Positions 15,054 through 21,844 of a stretch of DNA of 64,000 nucleotides are shown in pieces (position 1 is the first letter of the stretch; each line of letters opens with the position of its first letter). Location: NCBI GenBank assembly GCA_904501705.1, contig CAJGCA010000002.1, forward strand, positions 1 to 64,000. The letters run 5' to 3'. The stretch is from Clostridiaceae bacterium. Lineage in GTDB: Bacteria; Bacillota; Clostridia; Oscillospirales; Acutalibacteraceae. The position numbers and the translations under genes are program-made. The notes beneath the pieces were generated by a model. That model did no database searches, was not told the origin of the DNA, and saw only the letters and a program-made list of their open reading frames with translations.

Positions 15054-15341
15054 TCAAGCCATAGACCGCGCCGCCATTACCAGCCGGGTCAAACTGTCGT
15101 CATGTTCAACCGGCAGCGCGTCCCATTCCTTTTTCCCAATTTCACAAAACGCTTTGACGTGGCGGCCTGTCGTGGCGCTCCAGCCGCTCCAAAGGCGGTG
15201 CAACGTCCCGTCGGGATCGCGGCGAATTACATTTGTATCATAGCTTTTCAAGACCTCCGCGCCGTCGCCGTAGCGGAAAACTTTTGCTTTCCCGTAAAAG
15301 CTCTTTCGCCCGTCGCGCGGGGAAAGTTCGTAAATGCACAT
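15054..15341 (-). CDS. Conserved phage protein, YELSPRDGRKSFYGKA type
   Basis: 95 aa. The opening CIYELSPRDGRKSFYGKAKV, then LKSYDT and the WSATTGRHVKAF motif are conserved in a family of uncharacterised siphovirus proteins (I believe DUF8033). Function unknown. The ATG at 15341 follows AAAGGAGAA. Confidence 0.7.
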   Translation of the reverse strand: MCIYELSPRDGRKSFYGKAKVFRYGDGAEVLKSYDTNVIRRDPDGTLHRLWSGWSATTGRHVKAFCEIGKKEWDALPVEHDDSLTRLVMAARSMA

Positions 15342-15355
15342 TTTCTTTTCTCCTT

Positions 15356-15541
15356 TCAAAATCCGTATGCAATCCGGTAGTTGCTTTTTTGTTCGTCGTT
15401 GTCAAAGAAAACGACTTTATCACACCCGGGACCATACCCCGCGAACCCGTGCGAATAATCCCCTTGTTCGTTCCGCGCCTTGACTTTGTTCCACTTGTCA
15501 AGGAATTTTCTGTACTCGTCGCAATACTGGAAAATACTCAT
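15356..15541 (-). CDS. Small hypothetical protein
   Basis: 61 aa (MSIFQYCDEYRKFLDKWNKV), helical N-terminus and Gly/Tyr-rich centre. First gene of the leftward block after the control region. Confidence 0.55.
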   Translation of the reverse strand: MSIFQYCDEYRKFLDKWNKVKARNEQGDYSHGFAGYGPGCDKVVFFDNDEQKSNYRIAYGF

Positions 15542-15840
15542 GTTTTACCGCTCCTTTTCCCGATAGTGGAAAGCGGCGGCGGCTGGATCGTCGCCCCGCC
15601 GCCGTTGCTTTCCGTGTAATAATGAACGGGGACGGGCGAAAAAGACCGTCGTTTTTCATAAAAAGAAAAGTTTGTTTTTGTGCGTATTGACGGCGGTTTT
15701 CTGCTTTCCGCTTTCTCTTTCCGCTTAATAATGAATGAAAGCGGCCCCAAAAGACCGTTAAAACTAACAAAAAAACGGTCCTGGAATTGTGCAAATAGTA
15801 GAACGTTGTAAAAGCCGGATCACCGCGAAAAACGAAAAAA
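15542..15840. promoter_or_regulatory. Non-coding leader with two operon-start repeats
   Basis: About 300 bases without a convincing gene, read leftward as the leader of the 15356-15541 transcript. It holds copies 3 (around 15615-15660) and 4 (around 15721-15760) of the GGTCTTTT...TTCATTATT repeat. Copy 4 also contains a GACCGTT/AACGGTC hairpin followed by T's that could act as an attenuator. Confidence 0.5.
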
Positions 15841-15888
15841 CCACAATATATTGTGGTTGACTTTGTGGGCCAACACAATATATTGTGG
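15841..15888. promoter_or_regulatory. Tandem CACAATATATTGTG operators
   Basis: Two near-identical palindromes, CCACAATATATTGTGG at 15841-15856 and ACACAATATATTGTGG at 15873-15888. Centre spacing is 32 bp, three helical turns. Form and spacing match the paired NrdR boxes known from nrd promoters (consensus ACACWATATATWGTGT, from memory). The binding protein is not known here. Confidence 0.75.
15845..15873 (-). promoter_or_regulatory. Leftward promoter overlapping the operators
   Basis: Minus strand: -35 TTGGCC (15868-15873), 17-bp spacer, -10 TATATT (15845-15850). The -10 lies inside the left palindrome and the -35 touches the right one, a repression-type arrangement. It would transcribe the leftward gene block. 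Confidence 0.55.
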
Positions 15889-15916
15889 TTATCCAGGAAC
15901 GCCCCGCGCTGCAATT

Positions 15917-15945
15917 TTGACTTGTGGCGGCGGCGGGTGTATAAT
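15917..15945 (+). promoter_or_regulatory. Consensus sigma-70 promoter
   Basis: -35 TTGACT (15917-15922), 17-bp spacer, -10 TATAAT (15940-15945). It drives the 16086 gene through a leader of about 130 nt with very GC-rich potential hairpins. Confidence 0.85.
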
Positions 15946-16085
15946 GGCTATAGTCAGGGGGGACGGAAAGCCCGCCCCCCGCCGCCCGGATTGCCCCCGG
16001 GCGGGCCGTGGGAAAGGCACCACGGCGGAACAATTATAGACCGGCCCCCCGCCGCCGTCAAGAGCGGGAGAAAGGAAAGCGCACC

Positions 16086-17033
16086 ATGAAAACCGAAAAC
16101 ACCACCAAAGCCGCCCCCGCTGTAATCCGTCTCCAGTATGCTGGCCCCGACGTTATGAACGCCGCCCCCCCGCGCAAGCCCCGCAAGACCGCCCCCGCCG
16201 ACGGTGAAAGCGCCCCGGCCCCCGTTGGCAACGGCGGCGCGGATTTTGCCGCGCTGGATTTTTCCGCGCAAGAAAGCATTGTTGCCGCGTCCGTTTGCAA
16301 CGCTTTCAAATTGATTGAAAGCCAAAGCGGGAAAGCGTTCTTTGAAATGGAGAACGCGCACGGGGAGGACGCACGACAAGAAACATTTTGCCTTTGCCTT
16401 GAACGGGCCGAAAGCGAAAAGTATTGTTTTCTACCGCTTGCGCTCTATGTAGCGAAAGCCGCCGCAACCGCTTGCAATCGTTTAGTATACCAAGCCAGCA
16501 AGAGCGCGGAAAGCATAGACGCGGACAACCGCGCCCCCGGTATGGCGGAACGGATCGACGGCCCGGAACGCGCCGCCGAAAGCGCCGATTTTCTACCCCG
16601 GGCGCTTGACCTTATTCCCGACGATATGACCCGCACGAACGCCGCCCGCCTTGCGGCCCTACTGGCGGCGGGGTATACAATCAAAGAAAGCGCCGGTATT
16701 ATCGGCATAGGAGAAAAGACCGCGCAAAGAACTATAAAAGCCCTTCAGAACGCCGCCGCCATTATCCGCGCCGCCGACGGCGAAAGCGCCGCCCTTGATA
16801 GGGTTATTGAGAGCGACGAAAGGACAAAATGCCAGCTTGACCGCCGTATCCGCGCCGCCTTAGTTGCCGCCGCCCGCCACGATATAGGCCCCGCCGCCGC
16901 CGCTGGCGCTGTCCAATGGGTAGAGAAAAAGCCCGCCGCCGTGCTTGAATGGCGTCGTCTTTCATACGTCGAGCGCGTCGCATACGCCGCCGCGAACCAA
17001 GCCAGCTTGCGCGAGCTGTTCAAGATGAAATAA
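16086..17033 (+). CDS. Sigma-like / helix-turn-helix protein, very GC-rich
   Basis: 315 aa from the ATG at 16086 (GAAAGGAAAG upstream); an upstream in-frame start is not needed. Residues 1-50 are disordered and Ala/Pro-rich. Residues 60-135 are helical (RQETFCLCLERAE). Residues 185-225 form a helix-turn-helix, AGYTIKESAGIIGIGEKTAQ, like region 4 of sigma factors. The codons are almost all GC-ended (GCC/CGC), unlike the flanks. It probably acts on transcription and could bind the nearby palindromes; neither is shown. Confidence 0.65.
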   Translation: MKTENTTKAAPAVIRLQYAGPDVMNAAPPRKPRKTAPADGESAPAPVGNGGADFAALDFSAQESIVAASVCNAFKLIESQSGKAFFEMENAHGEDARQETFCLCLERAESEKYCFLPLALYVAKAAATACNRLVYQASKSAESIDADNRAPGMAERIDGPERAAESADFLPRALDLIPDDMTRTNAARLAALLAAGYTIKESAGIIGIGEKTAQRTIKALQNAAAIIRAADGESAALDRVIESDERTKCQLDRRIRAALVAAARHDIGPAAAAGAVQWVEKKPAAVLEWRRLSYVERVAYAAANQASLRELFKMK

Positions 17034-17048
17034 GCCCCCCGGCCATAA

Positions 17049-17076
17049 GCCCCGCCAAATTCGGCGGGGCATTTTT
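17049..17076 (+). terminator. Rho-independent terminator
   Basis: 8-bp GC stem GCCCCGCC/GGCGGGGC with a 6-nt loop and ATTTTT, 15 nt after the stop of the 16086 gene. Confidence 0.85.
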
Positions 17077-17151
17077 GCGCCCCGTTCCCGCGCCCGCGCG
17101 CGTTATGGCTTGCGCTGCAAAAACCGCCCACGCCGCACCGCCGATCCCCAC

Positions 17152-17205
17152 GGGGGGAACAATTAGAAGGGGGGGGTTATAGGGGGGGAAAGTAAAAGAA
17201 GGGGG
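17152..17205 (+). other. Four G-runs, possible G-quadruplex
   Basis: Runs of 6, 8, 7 and 5 G on the plus strand within 54 nt, separated by A/T-rich loops of 11, 5 and 12 nt. Confidence 0.5.
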
Positions 17206-17664
17206 ATAAACAAGCGCCGGTATTATTGCCGCTGTATATATAGCAAGGGACGCAAAAGAGCAAAGGCGGGACAGGCGGCGCACGGGGGAAGGGGTGCTGG
17301 CGGGGACAACGGCTTGACCGCATGGCGGCCCGCCGTGATTGCCGCCGCCGTGATTGCCGCCGCCGTGCATCCGGCAATATAGACCCGCCACGGCCCGCGC
17401 CGCTTGTAATACTCATATTGTGCAATATGAATATTGCAATCCCCCCCGTTTTGGAACCGGAGAACGCGCCAGGAAACGCCGGGCGAACAAAGCACCCCCC
17501 AATTTTCACTTCTTTTCCTCGCGCCTGCGTACCATACACTCTGTAGCTTCACCAGCGCCGCTGTGGGGACGTTTTATATTCCGGCGGGTGTACGTGGATG
17601 CCGGAGCTTATAGATCGCTGTGGAGGCGCGTAGGCGAACCTGGCGGGGAGAGAAATCTGAAATG

Positions 17665-17704
17665 GCACTTTGGATTTGCACTTTGCACTTTGGGTGGCAC
17701 TTTG
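17665..17704 (+). repeat. GCACTTTG direct repeats
   Basis: Four exact copies of GCACTTTG starting at 17665, 17678, 17685 and 17697. The uneven spacing (13, 7, 12) is iteron-like. No gene overlaps them. Confidence 0.6.
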
Positions 17705-17939
17705 GGGAAATGGCGTATTTTCTCCGGCAGTTATCGTTGGAGTGTAATTGGTGGAGAAAAAACGATGGAACGCGTGGGCGCTCCGCGCATACCTTTTGAC
17801 TTATATCGTGCGCGAGGTTAGCACAAAAGTAAGGCTTGAGCCGGAGGGCAGCCGGGGTGGTGCTGGTGCTGGGGTGCTCGGTAGGTGCGGCGGTGGTGGC
17901 AGGTAGTTGCGGTAGTGGTGAAAAGTAGTTGCGAGGGGG

Positions 17940-17968
17940 TTGACAAGATGCGAGATGTGTGATAGTTT
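17940..17968 (+). promoter_or_regulatory. Promoter ahead of the tRNA region
   Basis: -35 TTGACA (17940-17945), 17-bp spacer, -10 TAGTTT (17963-17968). A terminator follows only about 30 nt downstream of the predicted start. Confidence 0.55.
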
Positions 17969-17999
17969 ATAGGAGCAACGGAGCAGGCTATCCTCCTAT

Positions 18000-18045
18000 G
18001 GCACCCTAACGGTCTTTCTTCCTTTCGCCGGTAGGGTGCCTTTTT
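18000..18045 (+). terminator. Terminator or attenuator before the tRNA region
   Basis: 9-bp stem GGCACCCTA/TAGGGTGCC with a 23-nt loop and TTTTT. Together with the promoter at 17940 it defines a transcript of roughly 70 nt, or an attenuator for the tRNAs. Confidence 0.7.
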
Positions 18046-18081
18046 AAAAATTGTGTACGGTCGCTTCGCTCCCTTATATAT

Positions 18082-18173
18082 GCTGTTGTAGCTCAACTGG
18101 CAGAGCTTCGGCGAGTGAAGGGATATTCGTCTGAATGCCCTTGATGCTGGTTCGAATCCAGCCGACAGCACCA
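18082..18173 (+). tRNA. Aberrant class II tRNA-like gene
   Basis: 92 nt with encoded CCA. The acceptor stem pairs over 7 bp (GCTGTTG/CGACAGC), the D-arm is GCTC/GAGC, and the T-arm is a perfect 5 bp with loop TTCGAAT. The middle is not canonical: the best anticodon stem is CTTC/GAAG with loop GGCGAGT, lacking U33 and sharing a base with the D-stem, followed by a long hairpin (ATTC/GAAT). It may be a degenerate serine-type tRNA or a tRNA mimic. Confidence 0.45.
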
Positions 18174-18491
18174 ATTCTCCGTGGACGCCCTGGCCGTGGC
18201 GACGGTCGCCAGATGTGTGCAGCGCAGTTCGACTCTGCAAGCTCGATGGTTCGACTCCTGACAGCGCCGGTGCAATATCACATCTCACGAGTGGGAACAG
18301 TCGGATGGGTGATGCTAAGTCCTGAAGTAAGCCCCTCAAGCCGCGATGTTGCAATTGCGTGTGTGGTCAGCTCACAAAAGCGCGGTGTGGATATGACCCG
18401 TGGGTACTACGTCAGTGCCGCAATGTGTGGTGCCACGAAATCCGCGAGGCTCAATGTGCTGTGTGAGGATCGAGCCGCCACATTACAATAT
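18174..18491 (+). other. Non-coding spacer in the tRNA region
   Basis: About 320 bases with no supported gene. It contains fragments resembling T-loops (GTTCGACT at two places), and an AGATGTG/CACATCT inverted repeat encloses them (18211-18285). No complete cloverleaf can be drawn. Confidence 0.35.
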
Positions 18492-18564
18492 GCCGATGCA
18501 AGACTGTCGCGCGATGCCGCAGAGAGCAGAACGCCAGCCGGTTAGATTCCGGCCATCGGCACCA
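18492..18564 (+). other. tRNA-like element without anticodon arm
   Basis: 73 nt ending in CCA. The acceptor is perfect over 7 bp (GCCGATG/CATCGGC) and the T-stem over 5 bp (GCCGG/CCGGC), but the T-loop is TTAGATT (C56 replaced by A) and the 36 nt between position 10 and the T-arm form no recognisable D- or anticodon arm. Confidence 0.45.
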
Positions 18565-18802
18565 AGGGCGCATTTCTTTTGGCTTTTTCTTGTTCGGGCC
18601 TTTGACGTGAAAGAAAAAGCCGGGGGCCATGCCCCTTCAAAACATGGAGCGCCGCCAACCGGGCGCTATAAATTCGTGGAGTAGGTTGGCAGACGTGCCA
18701 TCCGTGAAGCCGGACGGATCAAAACCGATAGAGCGCCACGAACTGCGACTGCGGCGCAATGGATGGGTAAGGCGCTTTTGTGAAACCCATCACCGCAGAC
18801 AT
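18565..18802 (+). other. Spacer upstream of tRNA-Asn
   Basis: No gene supported. It contains a hairpin, GATGGGT/ACCCATC (18762-18791), just before tRNA-Asn, and a GGCGCT...AGCGCC pair near 18662-18737 that does not enclose a cloverleaf. Confidence 0.3.
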
Positions 18803-18879
18803 GGCTCTTTAGCTCAGTCCGGCAGAGCGCCCGCCTGTTAAGCGGGAAGTCGTAGGATCGAAGCCTACAGGAGCCGCCA
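18803..18879 (+). tRNA. tRNA-Asn(GTT)
   Basis: 77 nt. Acceptor GGCTCTT/AGGAGCC, D-arm GCTC/GAGC, anticodon arm CCCGC-CTGTTAA-GCGGG, T-arm with GATCGAA loop, discriminator G and encoded CCA. All stems pair. Confidence 0.9.
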
Positions 18880-18991
18880 GAGGCAAGGTCGCACCTTGCT
18901 ATGTGGGCGGGAGCAGGCTACCCCCACAAAAAATGACAATGCCAGTGGAAAGCGCGTCCTACGCGGCAATCACTCTGGAAACTGCACATAC

Positions 18992-19080
18992 GCAGCCTTG
19001 CCCGAGTCGGTAAGGGGCCGGATCGCTAATCCGAGGTCAGAGGAAACTCTGCGGGAGTTCAAGTCTCTCAGGCTGCGCCA
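18992..19080 (+). tRNA. tRNA-Ser(GCT), C at position 33
   Basis: 89 nt, class II, with long variable arm (CAGAG/CTCTG), acceptor GCAGCCT/AGGCTGC, T-loop TTCAAGT, discriminator G and encoded CCA. The anticodon loop reads TCGCTAA, so the nearly universal U33 is C, and the outermost anticodon pair is C-A. Probably functional but unusual. Confidence 0.8.
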
Positions 19081-19583
19081 GAGAAGCGAGGGAACCTTGT
19101 TTGTTCGTGTGTGCGCACCACGGCAAAACTGGGGAAACAGCTTTGCAAGATACCTCGTAAGGCACTTCTCACCAAGTAACTGCGGCGGGTCAGTTCTGTG
19201 ACTGCCGGACTGCGAGGGTGGCCACCCGTTTAACATGCTGTTCGGGGTCTTACAACCGCCATCGGGCTGATGCGCATTTGGCCCACCGACTGCCGTGGGG
19301 AATCCTGCGGTCATATTTGTGCCGTCGCTGGAAAGCGGCCCCACGATCCGGGGACACGCAGAAGCGCGGCAAATACGAAAGAGCGCAGTAGGCCGTTCGC
19401 GGATGCGTTCTTGCAAAGGCCGGGTTGTTCGGGATCTGGCCTTAGTTCTCGCAACTGCCGACCCGCTGTGTACGGGGCCGCACCTCCGGCACGAGCGGAA
19501 AGGTGGCCGAAAAATGGTCCGGTGGCGTCTGCCCCGGGCTGTTTTTTTACCCATCCCGTTTCAAAATCTGCTGACAAAAATAG
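19081..19583 (+). other. Non-coding stretch after tRNA-Ser
   Basis: About 500 bases without a supported gene. A GAGAAG...CTTCTCACCA arrangement (about 19081-19174) mimics tRNA acceptor ends, with an internal GCAAA/TTTGC hairpin but no T-loop. The remainder shows scattered GC-rich hairpins only. Confidence 0.35.
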
Positions 19584-19628
19584 AAACGCCCATCCCAGCA
19601 GTTGCGTTAGTTGCTGGATGGGCGTTTT
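19584..19628. terminator. Strong bidirectional terminator
   Basis: Long stem AAACGCCCATCC.AGCA/TGCT.GGATGGGCGTTTT with one bulge. It separates the tRNA region from the modification operon. Confidence 0.85.
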
Positions 19629-19678
19629 GTAATTTGACAATATGCGTATGATCGTCACGCCGAAGGAGGTGTGGCGCA

Positions 19679-21133
19679 ATAAAACATTACGGAGACGTTG
19701 CCAGACTGAGCGGACACGAGCTTCCGGTTGTGGATGTGGTGACATTTGGGGCACCGTGCCAGGACCTCAGCGTTGCCGGTTCAAGGGCTGGAATGAAGCA
19801 CGAGGGACGCGGCGATGACGAGACCACACGGAGCGGGCTGTTCTTTGAGGCAATACGGATCATAGAGGAGATGAGGGAGCGTGAACGAAATTCTGGACGG
19901 ACAGGTGAGCATGTACGACCTCGGTATGCTGTCTACGAAAATGTCCCCGGCGCTTTCACGAGCGGAAAGCCAAAGGGCGCAGACTTCGCAGCGGTCATCA
20001 AAGCATTCATCGAAGTCGCGGAACCGGGAGCCGCTGTGCATGTGTGTATACCGGACGGAGGATGGACACACGCCGGGTGCTACTATGCTGAAGATGGCTC
20101 ATGGAGCGTTGCTTGGCGACTTCACGACGCGAGGTTTTGGGGAGTCCCCCAGAGAAGAAAACGTGTCTCTGTTGTCGCAGATTTTGGAGGCATCAGTGCC
20201 CCAGAAATACTTTTTGAGCGAAAGGGCTTGCATGGGCATCCTTGCGAGGGCGGAGAAGCGCGGCAAGGAACTCCCGCCCGAACTGAAAACTGCGCTGGAA
20301 CGGCAATCTGCTATGACGCCAGAGGAAATGGCGACGGCGGGACCGTTTGCACAATAACCGGCGACCACAACAACAGAGTCACGGACTACACGGCGCTCGT
20401 GCTACCGTTTGATACGACGCAAGTAACGCACCCCGCCAACTACAGCCATCCGAAACCTGGCGATCCATGTCATCCTCTCGCGGCCACGGCCCATCCTCCC
20501 GCCGTTGCTTTCAAGCAAGGGAACGGGCCAAAGGCACGAGGTATCGGCGCGGAAACTGAATGTTCTCCATCTTTAGTCGCCGCCGAGAGCGGTACAAACA
20601 TGGTCCCCGCCGTCTGCATCGGGAACGGGCAGCTCCACAACATCTCGATGCAGGACACCGCGAACACGCTGGACACCATGCACGACGCGCAAGCGGTGAT
20701 GATCCCGGTCTTGGCACACGCGCTGAAAAGCAAATCGAACTGTGACTTTCGGGAAGACAGCGAGATGTATGTGCTTCAAAACGCCGTCCGTCGTCTCATG
20801 CCCATCGAATGCGAACGTCTCCAGGGCTTCCCGGATAACTGGTCCAGGTACGGGATCAACGAGAAGGGGAAGATTTACGAGCTGTCTGACAGCGCGAGAT
20901 ACAAATTGCAGGGCAACAGCATTGCCCGCCCATTCTGGACTTGGCTTCTTCGCCGGATCGCGGCGCAGTACGAGCGAAGATCAACGCTCGGTAGCCTATT
21001 TGCTGGGCAGGGTGGCTTTGAACTGTGCGCGGAGGAAGTCGGTATGCTTCCTCTGTGGAGCAGCGAAGTCGAAAAGAACGCCCAAGCTGTTCTGAAATAC
21101 CACTGGCCGGAGGATAACGATGAGAGTAAGTGA
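19679..21133 (+). CDS. Circularly permuted C5 cytosine DNA methyltransferase
   Basis: 484 aa if started at ATA (19679), 9 nt after a perfect AAGGAGG; this gives KHYGDV, the expected motif III region. An in-frame GTG at 19730 has no ribosome site. Motif order is IV (GAPCQDLS), VI (YENVPG), VIII (GVPQRRKRV), target domain, IX (ECERLQGFPDNW), X (LQGNSIARPF), and then motif I (LGSLFAGQGGFEL) and II at the C-terminus. So the S-adenosylmethionine-binding segment that normally opens these enzymes closes this one. All catalytic motifs are intact, so it is probably active. It makes 5-methylcytosine, likely for host or phage DNA protection. Confidence 0.9.
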   Translation: MKHYGDVARLSGHELPVVDVVTFGAPCQDLSVAGSRAGMKHEGRGDDETTRSGLFFEAIRIIEEMRERERNSGRTGEHVRPRYAVYENVPGAFTSGKPKGADFAAVIKAFIEVAEPGAAVHVCIPDGGWTHAGCYYAEDGSWSVAWRLHDARFWGVPQRRKRVSVVADFGGISAPEILFERKGLHGHPCEGGEARQGTPARTENCAGTAICYDARGNGDGGTVCTITGDHNNRVTDYTALVLPFDTTQVTHPANYSHPKPGDPCHPLAATAHPPAVAFKQGNGPKARGIGAETECSPSLVAAESGTNMVPAVCIGNGQLHNISMQDTANTLDTMHDAQAVMIPVLAHALKSKSNCDFREDSEMYVLQNAVRRLMPIECERLQGFPDNWSRYGINEKGKIYELSDSARYKLQGNSIARPFWTWLLRRIAAQYERRSTLGSLFAGQGGFELCAEEVGMLPLWSSEVEKNAQAVLKYHWPEDNDESK

Positions 21134-21287
21134 CTGCAAAAAGTGCCAGCACTGCAAGAGATATGTATGGTCTCATTCCTATCTCCCCGCAAATTATCAC
21201 GCGATAGGAATGAGCCACGCTTACCACGAGTGCGAATTGGCAAAAAAGCGGTGCATCGAAGTAAAGCGGTGCCCGAAGGAGGAATAA
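21120..21287 (+). CDS. Small Cys-rich protein
   Basis: 55 aa (MRVSDCKKCQHCKRYVWSHS). The CxxCxxC cluster plus later CELAKKRC and RCPKEE suggest metal binding. It overlaps the methyltransferase stop by 14 nt. Function unknown. Confidence 0.6.
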   Translation: MRVSDCKKCQHCKRYVWSHSYLPANYHAIGMSHAYHECELAKKRCIEVKRCPKEE

Positions 21288-21292
21288 GGTTC

Positions 21293-21844
21293 ATGGACAG
21301 CATTAAGATCATCGGCGGTCACGGCAAGCGCCGGGAGATGGATTTTTACCCGACGCCGCGTGAATGCACCGTCGCTCTTGTACGTTTCTTGAAAGCGCAG
21401 CAGGTAATGACCGAGCACGACACGGTATGGGAACCGGCGGCTGGCGGCGGCGATATGGTGATGGCACTGAGATCGCAGGGGCTGACGGTAACGGCGTCGG
21501 ATCTTGCAAACGGCTTTGATTTCCTGGACAGAGACTTTGATCTGGGAGGGCGCTGGATCATCACGAACCCGCCGTTCTCGCTGGCGGAGGCGTTTATACG
21601 CCGAGCGTCGGAACTGGGCCGCCCGTTCGCGTTTCTCCTGAAAAGCCAATACTGGCACAGTGCGAAGCGAAGGGCGCTTTTTGAGGAGTACACGCCGTCG
21701 TATGTTCTTCCCCTGACGTGGCGTCCTGACTTCACCGGCGAGGGGAGTTCCCTGCTGGATATGTGCTGGAACGTATGGCTTGGAACCGGGGTTACGACTA
21801 TCTACATTCCACTACCGAAGCCGAAAGGAATGGATGGGCGATGA
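21293..21844 (+). CDS. DNA N6-adenine methyltransferase-like protein
   Basis: 183 aa from the ATG at 21293. DFYPTP near residue 18, motif I as WEPAAGGGDM near 48 and catalytic motif IV as TNPPF near 93 are the marks of phage-type class I N6-adenine methyltransferases. The C-terminus (MCWNVWLG, YIPLPKPKG) is typical of the phage group. It is short and lacks an obvious target-recognition domain. It overlaps the next gene (ATGA). Confidence 0.8.
   Translation: MDSIKIIGGHGKRREMDFYPTPRECTVALVRFLKAQQVMTEHDTVWEPAAGGGDMVMALRSQGLTVTASDLANGFDFLDRDFDLGGRWIITNPPFSLAEAFIRRASELGRPFAFLLKSQYWHSAKRRALFEEYTPSYVLPLTWRPDFTGEGSSLLDMCWNVWLGTGVTTIYIPLPKPKGMDGR

Larger units (their letters stand above)
17077..17939. 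other. GC-rich non-coding stretch
   Basis: No reading frame here has a ribosome site plus protein-like composition. It contains four G-runs (17152-17205), two copies of CCGTGATTGCCGCCG near 17332-17365, an AT-rich imperfect palindrome near 17405-17440 and CACTTTG repeats (17665-17704). Possibly an origin or regulatory DNA. Confidence 0.4.

Noticed and set aside
17354..17821. 155-codon plus-strand frame in the gene-free region
   Set aside because: Low-complexity Arg/Pro-rich product, no ribosome site, crosses the CACTTTG repeats and G/C-rich DNA.
17818..18354. Minus-strand frame across the tRNA-like region
   Set aside because: Overlaps the promoter, terminator and tRNA-like gene; composition not protein-like.
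18657..18740. Possible tRNA between GGCGCT and AGCGCC
   Set aside because: Only six acceptor pairs, no T-loop and no CCA; a cloverleaf cannot be drawn.
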